The notes below the pieces were generated by a model. That model saw only the letters and a program-made list of their open reading frames with translations. It did no database searches and had not been told where the DNA came from. Both the position numbers and the translations under genes were made by a program. Positions 49,713 to 58,517 of a stretch of DNA of 61,774 bases are shown here, piece after piece (within the stretch, counting starts at the first letter, position 1; the number at the start of each line of letters is the position of its first letter). Source of the DNA: an uncultured Oscillospiraceae bacterium (lineage in GTDB: Bacteria; Bacillota; Clostridia; Oscillospirales; Oscillospiraceae); NCBI GenBank assembly GCA_944387015.1, contig CALXDH010000013.1, forward strand, positions 1-61,774, given 5' to 3'.

Positions 49713-52700
49713 ATGAGTGCGGCAAAGTTTAGCATCCAGCACAAGGTGACCACGCTGCTGGCGGTCATCATGATCAGCGTGTTCGGCGTGATGTTCACCA
49801 CCCAGCTGCAGATGGCGCTGCTGCCGGACATGGAATTTCCGGCGGCGGTGGTCATGTGCTATTACAGCGGCGCCAGCCCCAGCGATATGGAGGAGCTGGT
49901 GACCCGTCCCCTGGAGGCGGCCGTCATGTCGGTCCCCGGCGTGGATGAGGTGCAGTCCACCTCTTCCGACGGCGTCAGCCAGGTGCAGATCACCTACGTG
50001 GACGGTACGGACGTGGACATCGCTGCCACCAAGCTGCGGGAGCAGTTCGACATGCTCTCCCTGCCGGACGGCGCCATGGACCCCGTTATTGTCAATATCA
50101 ATGTCAGTGACCTGATGCCCACCGCCATGATCGCCCTGATGGGCGAGGACCTGGCGGACCTGCAGTCCCTGGCGGACGACGTGGTGGTGCCGGCGCTGGA
50201 GCGGATCAACGGCGTGGCCTCCGTGGATGTTTACGGTGGTGTAGACCAGCAGATCGCCGTGGAGCTGGATGCCGCCCGGACCGCGGAACTGGGCCTTTCC
50301 AACAGCTATGTCTCCCAGATCCTGACGGCGGAGAACCTGCTCTATCCCGGCGGCGACCTGCAGAGCGGCTCCAAGAAGCTGACCGTCAGTACCGACGCCA
50401 AGTTCCAGTCGGTGGAGGACGTGGCCAATATGCTCGTTCCCCTGCCCACCGGCGGCACGGTCCGCCTGGGCGAGGTGGCGAACGTGGCATTGGAGACCAC
50501 GGACCCCGACACCATTGCCGACATGAACGCCACCAGCTGTGTGCTGCTGCAGATCTCCAAGCAGTCCGGCGCCAATGAGGTGGCCACTTCCGAGGCGGTG
50601 GTGGAGCGGCTGGACGAACTGGCGGCGGAAAATCCCTCCGTCCACTATGCGGCGCCCTACCTTGCTTCGGATTACATCAATCTCTCCGTGGAGTCCGCAC
50701 TGCAGAACATCGTGCTGGGCGTGGTGCTGGCGGCCATCGTGGTGTTCTTGTTCCTGCGCCGCTGGGGTGCTACCATGACCATCGCCATCTCCATGCCGGT
50801 GTGCATCCTGACGGTGTTCATTTTGATGAACGTGTTCGACCTGACGCTGAACATGATGAGTCTGGGCGGCATTGCCATGGGCGTGGGCATGATCGTGGAT
50901 AACTCCATCGTGGTGCTGGAAAACATCTACCGCTTTGCCGCGGAGGGCCATGACCGGCTCAGCGCCTGTGTGGAGGGAACCAAGGAGGTCACCACTTCCG
51001 TGGTGGCGTCCACGCTGACCACTGTGGCGGTGTTTTTGCCCCTGGGCCTCTCCGGCGGCATCGCCGGGATGATGTTCAAGGACTTCTCCCTGACCATCGC
51101 CTTTTTGATCCTGTCGTCCCTGGTGATCGCCCTGACGCTGGTACCCCTTTTGTGCTACATGCTGCTGGACGAGAACAAGGTCCGCCAGCAGGCGATGAAG
51201 AAGGGCCAGCGGCCCGCCAACCGTCTGGTGGCCCGGGTCGGCGGATGGATCGCCCGGCTCAGCAGCCTCTACCAGCGGCTGCTGCGGTACTTCGTCTACC
51301 ACCTGAAAACCGGAATGCTGGTGTCTGTTGGCATGGTGGCGATTTTTGCGGTGTGCTGTTTGTCCACCAATATGGTCCTGATCCCGGAGATGGACCAGGG
51401 CACCGTTTCCATCAGCGTGTCCATGCCCATCGGCTCCGAAGTGGAGGAGACCAGCGCCATCACCGACCGGATCACCGGCATCGTGGAGCGGGACGTGCCG
51501 GAGCTGGAGAGCATGTACGCCATGTCTCAGGCGGAATCCGCCACCATCGGGCTGAACCTGGTGGGCAAGAGCGAGCGGAGCCGCAGCAGTTCGGATATTG
51601 CAAACGATCTGCGGGTGGCGATGCAGGACATCGCCGGCTGTGAGATCACTGCCAGTGCTTCCCAGATGACCGGCATGACCAGCGGCGACGACATCAGTGT
51701 GGAGATCACCGGCGACGACTACGACACCCTGGCCATGGTCGCCGGGGACCTGACGAACCAGATCTCCGCGCTTCCTGACGCCGTGGACGTTACCAACTCC
51801 CTCAGCGAGCAGGTGCCGCAGGTGAAGGTGACCATGCGGCGGGAGGCGGCTGCCCAGTACGGGCTGACTGCCGCTGCGGTGGGCGCTGCCGTCCGGGCGG
51901 AGCTCACCGGCGCTACTGCCACCACCGTTACCATCGATAACCAGGAGCTGGACGTGATCGTCCGGGGCGACGGAGCGGCCTCCGAGAGCCTGGATGCCCT
52001 GCGCTCCATGGCCATTGCCTCCAGCCGCGGCGGCTATGTGCCCCTTTCCGCGGTGGCGGAGGTTTCCGTGGAGCAGGCCCCCCAGAGCATCAACCGCTCC
52101 AATCAGTCCCGGGTGGTGACCATTACCGGTGATACCATCAGCGGCAACACCACCGAGATCACCAAGCAGATCACTGCCATCCTGGATGGCTACACCATGC
52201 CCGAGGGCTATACCGCCCAGATCACCGGCAGCTACTCCGATATGATGGAGAGCTTTGGGGATCTGCTGCTGGCGCTGCTGGTGGCGCTGGGATTGGTGTA
52301 CTTCATCCTGGCGGCCCAGTTTGAGTCCTTTGCCATGCCGGTGATCGTGATGATGATCTTGCCGGTGGCCTTTACCGGGGCGCTGTTTGCCCTGCCGGTG
52401 ACGGGCCGGGACCTGTCCATGATCTCCATGGTGGCCCTCATCATGCTGGCCGGTACGGTGGTCAACTCCTCCATTATCCTGGTGGAGTATATCAAGATCC
52501 GCCGGAATATGGGCGAGAGCCGGGAAGAGGCCATTTTGAAGGCCTGCCCGCTCCGGGTGCGGCCGGTGATGATGACCACGCTCACCACCGTCCTCGCCAT
52601 GGTCCCCATGGCCATGGGCTGGGGCGACACCAATGAGATGATGAGCGACATGGGCATTACCATGATCAGCGGCATGGTGATCTCCACCGTGGTGACGTTG

Positions 52701-52826
52701 CTCTTTACGCCGGTGTACTACTCTGTCATCGACAATCTGGCCCACCGCCGTCCCCGCCGCAAGCAGCCCCCTGCGGAGGGCACCGCTGCGGAGACGGGGG
52801 CAAGGGAACTGCCCGCCGGCGTGTAA
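49713..52826 (+). CDS. RND-type multidrug efflux pump (SwrC/AcrB-like)
   Basis: 1037 aa with the RND layout: span 1, a large external loop, six spans, a second large loop, six spans. The key TM4 segment reads GMIVDNSIVVLENIYRF. It has one acidic residue of the usual Asp-Asp pair followed by Asn, as in SwrC/YerP-type pumps of Firmicutes. The family exports lipopeptides, drugs or fatty acids with proton coupling. Encoded directly after TolC-like and adaptor genes and a two-component system. A large antisense frame across this gene is a composition artefact. Confidence 0.92.
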   Translation: MSAAKFSIQHKVTTLLAVIMISVFGVMFTTQLQMALLPDMEFPAAVVMCYYSGASPSDMEELVTRPLEAAVMSVPGVDEVQSTSSDGVSQVQITYVDGTDVDIAATKLREQFDMLSLPDGAMDPVIVNINVSDLMPTAMIALMGEDLADLQSLADDVVVPALERINGVASVDVYGGVDQQIAVELDAARTAELGLSNSYVSQILTAENLLYPGGDLQSGSKKLTVSTDAKFQSVEDVANMLVPLPTGGTVRLGEVANVALETTDPDTIADMNATSCVLLQISKQSGANEVATSEAVVERLDELAAENPSVHYAAPYLASDYINLSVESALQNIVLGVVLAAIVVFLFLRRWGATMTIAISMPVCILTVFILMNVFDLTLNMMSLGGIAMGVGMIVDNSIVVLENIYRFAAEGHDRLSACVEGTKEVTTSVVASTLTTVAVFLPLGLSGGIAGMMFKDFSLTIAFLILSSLVIALTLVPLLCYMLLDENKVRQQAMKKGQRPANRLVARVGGWIARLSSLYQRLLRYFVYHLKTGMLVSVGMVAIFAVCCLSTNMVLIPEMDQGTVSISVSMPIGSEVEETSAITDRITGIVERDVPELESMYAMSQAESATIGLNLVGKSERSRSSSDIANDLRVAMQDIAGCEITASASQMTGMTSGDDISVEITGDDYDTLAMVAGDLTNQISALPDAVDVTNSLSEQVPQVKVTMRREAAAQYGLTAAAVGAAVRAELTGATATTVTIDNQELDVIVRGDGAASESLDALRSMAIASSRGGYVPLSAVAEVSVEQAPQSINRSNQSRVVTITGDTISGNTTEITKQITAILDGYTMPEGYTAQITGSYSDMMESFGDLLLALLVALGLVYFILAAQFESFAMPVIVMMILPVAFTGALFALPVTGRDLSMISMVALIMLAGTVVNSSIILVEYIKIRRNMGESREEAILKACPLRVRPVMMTTLTTVLAMVPMAMGWGDTNEMMSDMGITMISGMVISTVVTLLFTPVYYSVIDNLAHRRPRRKQPPAEGTAAETGARELPAGV

Positions 52827-52851
52827 GTGCCGGGAAGGGTCCAAAATGAGA

Positions 52852-52887
52852 AAGCGCCTCTGTCCCTTGGGACGGAGGCGCTGTTTT
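52852..52887. terminator. Bidirectional terminator between RND pump and rpoN
   Basis: AAAGCGCCTCTGTCCC and GGGACGGAGGCGCT with a TT loop and following TTTTC. Confidence 0.85.
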
Positions 52888-52899
52888 CGATGGAGGACG

Positions 52900-54240
52900 T
52901 CAGGCCCGCTTCCGGGCGGTGGAACTGCCGATCCCCAGTTCCAAGCGGTACTTGGCCACTGTCCGTCGGGCCACCTGGACGCCCTGGGTGCTCAAAAGCT
53001 GGGAGAGCTTCTGGTCACTGAGGGGGTGGCGGGGATCCTCTTTCTGGATCAGCTCCAGCAGCCTGTGCTTGACGGCCTGGCGGGAGGGGCCGGATGCCCC
53101 CACAGCCAGACTGAAAAAGTATCGAAGGGGGTAGGTGCCCTGCCGGCACTGGAGGTATTTGCCCCGGGCGGTACGGGACACGGTGGAGGGGTGGACGCCC
53201 AGCTGGTTTGCCAGGGCGGAGAGGCGCATGGGGGAAAGCTCTGTGGACTCCCCGGTGAAGAAGGGGCGCTGAGCCTCCAGAATGGCCTCGGCGCACTGGC
53301 GCAGCGTATTGCCGCGGCGCTCCAGACTGCTCAGCAGCCATTTGGCCTGCTGCATCTTCTCCCGGAGATAGGTCCGGGTCTTGGCGTCATCCGACTCCTT
53401 GAGGAGCCGGGCGTAGTAGGTGCTGATGGACATGCGGGGCAGGTAGTAGTCGTTGAGCACCACCTTGAGCTGTCCATCCAGCTCCACGATGAACACATCC
53501 GGCTGGACGTAGACCGTAGGCTCCGCCGGCTCAAAGGCGCGCCCCGGGTGGGGGTCCAGTCCGGCGATGATCTTCTCCGCTGCCTGGACCTCCTCGACGG
53601 TGATGCCCAGCGCCCGGGCGATGGGGCCGTAGTGCTTGCGGCCCAGCTCCGGCAGGAACCGGGAGGCGATGTCGATGGACACCTGGCAGGCACCCTGGCG
53701 CCGCAGCTGCAGCACCAGACACTCCGAGAGATCCCGGGCGCCCACCCCCGGCGGGTCCAGGGACTGGAGCTCTGTCAGGGCCCGGTCCGTCAGGTCCCGG
53801 GGCAGCTTCAGCTCCTCCAGCCCCTCCAGATCCTCCGGTGTCAGATAGCCGTCCTCGTCCACCAGCTCTGCCAGATAGGTACACAGCGCCAGCAGGGGCT
53901 TGTCCAAATGCAGCCGTTCCAGTTGGTCCCGGAGAAAGGCGGCGAGACTCTCCGTCTCCCGGTCCGCGGCGCCCCGCTCCGGTACGGTCCCGTCCTCATG
54001 GAGAAAGGTGCCGCCCTGGGGACCGGCGTCCAGCCAGCTGGCGGCCCGGCGCAGCTGGGCGTAGGCGTTTTGCAGACTGGCGGGGCTCTCTGCCTCCAGC
54101 AGGGGGTTTTCCTCGCTGGCCCGGCTGAGATATTCCGCCAGGTCCTGTACGTTCATCTGCAGAACTTCCATGGACTGGAGCAGCTGGGGCGTGAGCTTGA
54201 GCTCCTGCCGCAGTTCGGTTTTTAATGAGACCAGGCTCAT
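52900..54240 (-). CDS. rpoN: Sigma-54 (RpoN)
   Basis: 446 aa. Region I begins LKTELRQELKLTPQLLQSME with Gln/Leu-rich activator contacts. The core-binding region follows. An HTH near HPSTVSRTARGKYL and the RpoN box ARRTVAKYR at about 424-432 recognise -24/-12 elements. The start ATG overlaps the stop of the upstream activator gene by four bases. The neighbour is the activator that would work with it and the divergent butyrate genes have a near-consensus -24/-12 promoter, so RpoN is coexpressed with its own dedicated enhancer-binding protein. Confidence 0.95.
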   Translation of the reverse strand: MSLVSLKTELRQELKLTPQLLQSMEVLQMNVQDLAEYLSRASEENPLLEAESPASLQNAYAQLRRAASWLDAGPQGGTFLHEDGTVPERGAADRETESLAAFLRDQLERLHLDKPLLALCTYLAELVDEDGYLTPEDLEGLEELKLPRDLTDRALTELQSLDPPGVGARDLSECLVLQLRRQGACQVSIDIASRFLPELGRKHYGPIARALGITVEEVQAAEKIIAGLDPHPGRAFEPAEPTVYVQPDVFIVELDGQLKVVLNDYYLPRMSISTYYARLLKESDDAKTRTYLREKMQQAKWLLSSLERRGNTLRQCAEAILEAQRPFFTGESTELSPMRLSALANQLGVHPSTVSRTARGKYLQCRQGTYPLRYFFSLAVGASGPSRQAVKHRLLELIQKEDPRHPLSDQKLSQLLSTQGVQVARRTVAKYRLELGIGSSTARKRA

Positions 54241-55685
54241 GTGGCGCTCCTCTCTCCGCCTTTGCCGCTGACGTACTTGGCCACTTTTCGGGCCGCGGTG
54301 GCCTGGGAGATTCCCAGCTCCTTGGCGACCGCCACGGTGGTGCCGCAGCGGCGGTAGGTATCCCGGATGATCTCGCCTTCATAGGCGTCCATTCGCTCCG
54401 CAAGGGACCCCCGCTGGGCCAGCAGCTCCGCCGGGGGGACCGCGTCGCCGGTGTATTCCACCGGCAGGGCCGTGGTGTCGATGATGGGGTCCTGGACAGT
54501 GATGACCAGCCGCTCGATCAGGTTTTCCAGCTGCCGGACGTTGCCGGGCCAGTCATATTGCTCCAAAAAGGCCAGAAAGCGGGGGCTGAAGGTGAGATTC
54601 TTTCCATACTCGCCGCTGAAGCGGGCCAGGAACTGGTGGGCCAGGGGGAAGATGTCTTCCTTCCGGGACCGCAGGGGCGGGATGTGGATGCGGATGACGT
54701 TGAGCCGATAAAAAAGATCGGAGCGGAACAGCCCCCGCTGCACTTCCTCCTCCAGATTCCGGTTGGTGGCTACGATCAGCCGGAAGTCCAGGGAGATCCG
54801 CCGGTTGCCGGAGAGGCGCTCGATGGTCTTTTCCTGAATGAGCTGGAGGAGCTTGGACTGGATGTGGAGGGGGAGCTCGCCGATCTCATCGAGAAACAGC
54901 GTGCCGTGGTTTGCAAGCTCGATCTTGCCGATCTTGCCGGTGGAGGAGGCGCCAGTGAAAGCGCCCTTCTCGTAGCCGAAGAGCTCCGACTCGATGAGGT
55001 TTTCATGGAGCACGGCGCAGTTGACCTCGATGAAGGGGCCGTCGGCCCGGTTGCTCATCTTGTGGATGGCCTTGGCAATGGCGCTTTTGCCCACGCCGGT
55101 CTCGCCGGTGATGAGGATGTTGGCCTTGGTGTTGGCGGTATTCTGCATCAGCGTCCACAGCCGCTGCATGGAATTGCTCTTGAAGACCAGAGAGGTGGAG
55201 GTGGCCCGGGTGCGCAGCTCCGCGATCTCCTGGGAGTACTGCTGCAGGGAGTCCTGGAGATGCTGGTAGTTGCGCTGGATGGTGTTGATCTGCTCCAGAG
55301 AGACGGTGTTGAAGCACACCACATATTTCAGCTCCCCGCTGCCGTCGCAGAGGGGGATGCCTACGGTCATGACATTTTTATGGGTGTGGTTGATGGTCTG
55401 GGTGGTGACGATCTTCTTCCGCTGGCGGATGACCTCCGCCGTAATGCAGGGCTGGAAGGTGCCGTCTGTCTCCAGATCGAAGGCGGATTTGCCTACGATG
55501 GAGCCGTGGGCAAAGCCAAAGTTGTGCTCATAGGTCTCACTGACCCGCAAAATGGTGCCCTTGGCGTCGGAGAGCATCATGTCATCTGCCAGGACCAGGT
55601 TGTTTTCGGGGCTGAGGATCTCGAAAAGCCCCTTCAGATTGATGTCCTCGTCCAGGAGGTGGCTCAGATGGGTTTCCTGTGACAT
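54237..55685 (-). CDS. Sigma-54-dependent PAS-AAA+ activator
   Basis: 482 aa from ATG 55685 with GAGAAAGGCAGG upstream; longer starts have no RBS. Residues 30-130 form a PAS-like sensor, then AAA+ domain with Walker A GETGVGKS at 194-201, GAFTGA at 241-246 and Walker B GTLFLDEIG at 261-269, and a C-terminal HTH (GTTVAVAKELGISQATAARK). It has everything needed for sigma-54 activation. Three TATTCA-N4-TGAATA palindromes lie in the divergent gap, two of them 39-75 bases upstream of its own start. It likely senses an acyl-CoA or related metabolite. Confidence 0.93.
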   Translation of the reverse strand: MSQETHLSHLLDEDINLKGLFEILSPENNLVLADDMMLSDAKGTILRVSETYEHNFGFAHGSIVGKSAFDLETDGTFQPCITAEVIRQRKKIVTTQTINHTHKNVMTVGIPLCDGSGELKYVVCFNTVSLEQINTIQRNYQHLQDSLQQYSQEIAELRTRATSTSLVFKSNSMQRLWTLMQNTANTKANILITGETGVGKSAIAKAIHKMSNRADGPFIEVNCAVLHENLIESELFGYEKGAFTGASSTGKIGKIELANHGTLFLDEIGELPLHIQSKLLQLIQEKTIERLSGNRRISLDFRLIVATNRNLEEEVQRGLFRSDLFYRLNVIRIHIPPLRSRKEDIFPLAHQFLARFSGEYGKNLTFSPRFLAFLEQYDWPGNVRQLENLIERLVITVQDPIIDTTALPVEYTGDAVPPAELLAQRGSLAERMDAYEGEIIRDTYRRCGTTVAVAKELGISQATAARKVAKYVSGKGGERSAT

Positions 55686-55723
55686 GTGTTGCCTGCCTTT
55701 CTCCGCCAGAGACGGATGGTGTC

Positions 55724-55760
55724 TATTCAAAAATGAGTATACCATATTCAAGAATGAATA
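55724..55760. promoter_or_regulatory. Two copies of an enhancer palindrome (UAS)
   Basis: TATTCA-AAAA-TGAGTA (55724-55739) and TATTCA-AGAA-TGAATA (55745-55760) have the same 16-bp palindromic layout. They lie in the leader/promoter of the activator gene, and a TATACT -10 candidate (minus strand, 55736-55741) is overlapped, which suggests autoregulation. Confidence 0.8.
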
Positions 55761-55881
55761 AAAAGAGGCAATTTTCAAAAAAGTTCGCCGCAATGCGCCG
55801 GAACTGGCAAAAAATGGAATGGAATTTGGAAGCTCCCACAAAAAAGCATCAGGGACCTGCCGGACAGCTCCCTGGGGAAGC

Positions 55882-55897
55882 TATTCATTTTTGAATA
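55882..55897. promoter_or_regulatory. Third copy of the enhancer palindrome
   Basis: TATTCA-TTTT-TGAATA, a perfect dyad about 130 bases upstream of the -12 element at 56024. Distance and symmetry fit an upstream activator site. Confidence 0.8.
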
Positions 55898-56009
55898 ACG
55901 GATGCGAGCGAGTTCCAGCGCCGCTGGTAAAGTAAACAAAAACAACTGAATTGTTTTGGACAAAACATACAGAAACCGGCGGCGAATTCCTAAAAAAGCG
56001 GGAGAAAAC

Positions 56010-56027
56010 TTGGCACGATAATTGCTT
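56010..56027 (+). promoter_or_regulatory. Sigma-54 (-24/-12) promoter of the butyrate operon
   Basis: TTGGCACGATAATTGCTT. GG (-24) and GC (-12) are separated by ten bases, as required, and the match to TGGCACG-N4-TTGCW is complete. The crotonase start codon lies about 70 bases downstream. The remainder of the 55686-56096 gap holds three enhancer palindromes and no gene. Confidence 0.9.
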
Positions 56028-56096
56028 ATATTTTTAAACGAGCAAGTATGCAGCGGCAGCAAAAGCCGCACTCAAAATAAAAGGAGGAATACTTCC

Positions 56097-56870
56097 ATGC
56101 CGACCATTCGTTATGAGAAGCAGGACAACATTGGAATTATTACCATCAACCGCCCCGAGGCGCTCAACGCGCTGAACACCGCCGTGTTCAACGAGCTGGA
56201 GCCTCTGGTGGGCGAGATCGAGCGGGACGCCACGCTGGCCGCGCTGATCATCACTGGTGAGGGCCGTTCCTTTGTGGCCGGCGCCGACATCGGCGAGCAG
56301 TGCCCCATGGATCTGGAAGCCGGCCGGAAGTGGGCCCGGAGAGGTTCCTCCGTGTTCCGCCGCATCGAGAAGCTGGAGATCCCCACCATCGCCGCGGTGA
56401 ACGGTTTCGCCCTGGGCGGCGGCTGTGAGCTGGCCCTGGCCTGCGACATCATCCTGGCTTCCGAGAAGGCCAAGTTCGGTCAGCCCGAGGTGGGCCTGGG
56501 CATCACCCCCGGCTTCTCCGGCACCCAGCGGCTGCCCCGTCGGGTGGGCATCGGCAAGGCCAAGGAGCTGATTTTCTCCGGCAAGATGATCAAGGCCGAC
56601 GAGGCCAAGGCCATCGGTCTTGTCAACGAGGTCTATGCTCCTGAGGCGCTGATGGACGCCGCTCTGGAGATGGCCCGTTCCTTCACCAAGAACGCTCCCA
56701 TCGCCGTGAAGTATGCCAAGGCTTGCATCGACCGGGGCATGCAGATGGATCTGGACGACGGCATCGCCCTGGAGAACGAGATGTTCGCCATGTGCTACGC
56801 CACCGCCGACCAGAAGGAAGGCATGACCGCGTTCCTGGAGAAGCGTCCTGCCGTTTTCCAGAACAAGTGA
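56097..56870 (+). CDS. Crotonase (enoyl-CoA hydratase/3-hydroxybutyryl-CoA dehydratase)
   Basis: 257 aa from ATG 56097 with AAGGAGGAAT upstream. Crotonase-fold motifs: AGADIGEQCPMD, NGFALGGGCELALACD with E111 and PEVGLGITPGFSGTQRLPR with E131, the two catalytic glutamates of hydratases. It interconverts 3-hydroxybutyryl-CoA and crotonyl-CoA. In this operon, with AbfD producing crotonyl-CoA, its exact task is open; it could also act on other short enoyl-CoAs. Confidence 0.93.
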   Translation: MPTIRYEKQDNIGIITINRPEALNALNTAVFNELEPLVGEIERDATLAALIITGEGRSFVAGADIGEQCPMDLEAGRKWARRGSSVFRRIEKLEIPTIAAVNGFALGGGCELALACDIILASEKAKFGQPEVGLGITPGFSGTQRLPRRVGIGKAKELIFSGKMIKADEAKAIGLVNEVYAPEALMDAALEMARSFTKNAPIAVKYAKACIDRGMQMDLDDGIALENEMFAMCYATADQKEGMTAFLEKRPAVFQNK

Positions 56871-56886
56871 GCACCGCCGGGCAGAC

Positions 56887-58449
56887 ATGAGAAAAACACC
56901 GGTTCTCACCCCTCAGGAGGCCGCCCTGCTGGTGCGGGACGGCGATACCCTGGCCTCGGGAGGGTTTGTGAGCAGTGCCTGCCCGGAAGCATTGTCCTCC
57001 GCGCTGGAGCGGCGGTTTCTGGAGACGGGGCACCCCCGGGACCTGACGCTGTTTTTCGGCGCCGGGCACGGAAACCGCAACGGCACCGGCGGCGACCATT
57101 ACGGCCATGCGGGCATGGTCCGGCGGGTGGTCTGCGGCCATTGGGACCGCACCCCGCGTCTGGGGGCGCTGGCGCTGGAGGGAAAAATCGAGGCCTATAA
57201 CCTGCCTCAGGGCGTCATCACCCACATGTACCGGGACATCGCCGCCCATAATCCGGCGACGCTGTCCAAGGTGGGATTACATACCTTTGTGGACCCCCGG
57301 CTGGAGGGCGGAAAGCTCAACGGGCGGACGAAGGAAGACCTGGTGAAGCTGGTGGAGGTGGAAGGGCAGGAATGTCTGCTCTACCGCTGTTTTCCGGTGA
57401 ACGCCGTCTTTCTCCGGGCCAGCTGGGCCGATGAATACGGCAACTGCACCGCCCACCGGGAAATCGGGCCCACGGACCTCACTGCCATGGCCCAGGCTTG
57501 CCGGAATTCCGGCGGCAAGGTCATCGTGCAGGTGGAAAAAATCGTCGCCGGCGGCACGCTGGACCCAAAACTGGTGGTCATTCCCGGTATCTATGTGGAT
57601 GCCATCGTGGTAGGATCAGAAGCAGAGCACCAGCAGTGCATGGACGCCGCCTATGACGGCAGCCTCACCGGGGAGTTCCGGGCGCCTGCAGATGCGCTGG
57701 CGCCGCTGCCGCTGGACGCACGGAAGGTCATTGCCCGCCGGGCAGCCATGGAGCTGCGGCCGGGAGCGGTGGTGAACCTGGGCGTGGGGATCCCGGAGCG
57801 GGTGGCCCGCGTGGCGGCGGAGGAAGGCATCTCCCAGGAGATGACGCTGACGGTGGAGGCCGGCAGTGTCGGCGGGGTACCCAGAGGGGGCACCCAGTTC
57901 GGCGGCGCGGCCAATCCCGCGGCCATCCTGCCGCAGAATGTGCAGTTTGACTTTTATCACGGCGGCGGGCTGGACATCGCCTGCCTTGGCATGGCCGAGA
58001 TCGCGCCGGGGGGAGACGTGAACGTCTCCCGGTTCCATGGGCGGCTGGCCGGCTCCGGCGGCTTTATCGACATCAGTCAGAACGCCGGCGAAGTGGTGTT
58101 CTGCGGGACCTTTACCGCCCACGGGCTGGACGCCGTCTGCGAGGACGGCAAGCTGGTGGTGCGGCGGGAGGGAGACGTGGGCAAATTCGTCTCCGCCGTG
58201 GAACAGGTCACGTTTTCCGGGGATTACGCCGTCCGGCGGGGCCAGCGGGTGCTGTATGTTACGGAGCGGGCAGTGTTTGCCCTGCAAAGCGGCGGCGTGA
58301 CGCTGACCGAGATCGCACCGGGCATCGACCTGCAGACCCAGATCCTGGATCAGATGGCATTCATGCCCCGGATCTCCGAGGATCTCAAGCTGATGGACGA
58401 ACGGATTTTCCAGCCGGGCCTCATGGGGCTTGGCCGGGGAGATTTTTGA
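56887..58449 (+). CDS. Fused short-chain CoA-transferase (propionate/4-hydroxybutyrate type)
   Basis: 520 aa joining alpha and beta halves. N-terminal segment VRDGDTLASGGFVSSACPEAL is the CoA-binding opening, and the catalytic Glu is E324 in TVEAGSVGGVP, matching the family motif around the glutamate that forms the thioester intermediate. Such enzymes move CoA from acetyl- or butyryl-CoA to 4-hydroxybutyrate, propionate or similar acids. Its position between crotonase and 4-hydroxybutyryl-CoA dehydratase suggests it makes 4-hydroxybutyryl-CoA. It follows crotonase by 16 bases. Confidence 0.88.
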   Translation: MRKTPVLTPQEAALLVRDGDTLASGGFVSSACPEALSSALERRFLETGHPRDLTLFFGAGHGNRNGTGGDHYGHAGMVRRVVCGHWDRTPRLGALALEGKIEAYNLPQGVITHMYRDIAAHNPATLSKVGLHTFVDPRLEGGKLNGRTKEDLVKLVEVEGQECLLYRCFPVNAVFLRASWADEYGNCTAHREIGPTDLTAMAQACRNSGGKVIVQVEKIVAGGTLDPKLVVIPGIYVDAIVVGSEAEHQQCMDAAYDGSLTGEFRAPADALAPLPLDARKVIARRAAMELRPGAVVNLGVGIPERVARVAAEEGISQEMTLTVEAGSVGGVPRGGTQFGGAANPAAILPQNVQFDFYHGGGLDIACLGMAEIAPGGDVNVSRFHGRLAGSGGFIDISQNAGEVVFCGTFTAHGLDAVCEDGKLVVRREGDVGKFVSAVEQVTFSGDYAVRRGQRVLYVTERAVFALQSGGVTLTEIAPGIDLQTQILDQMAFMPRISEDLKLMDERIFQPGLMGLGRGDF

Positions 58450-58517
58450 AATTACGAACCCCCATTGTGTAAATGTTTGCATAAAAACAAAAGGGAAAAA
58501 CAGGAGGAACAGACAAA

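Noticed and set aside
47226-52844. Minus-strand frame of 1872 codons antisense to TolC-like, adaptor and RND genes
   Set aside because: Low-complexity, His/Gly/Leu/Val/Asp-rich translation with no domain; it is the GC3-rich codon shadow of three well-supported genes and crosses their gene borders.
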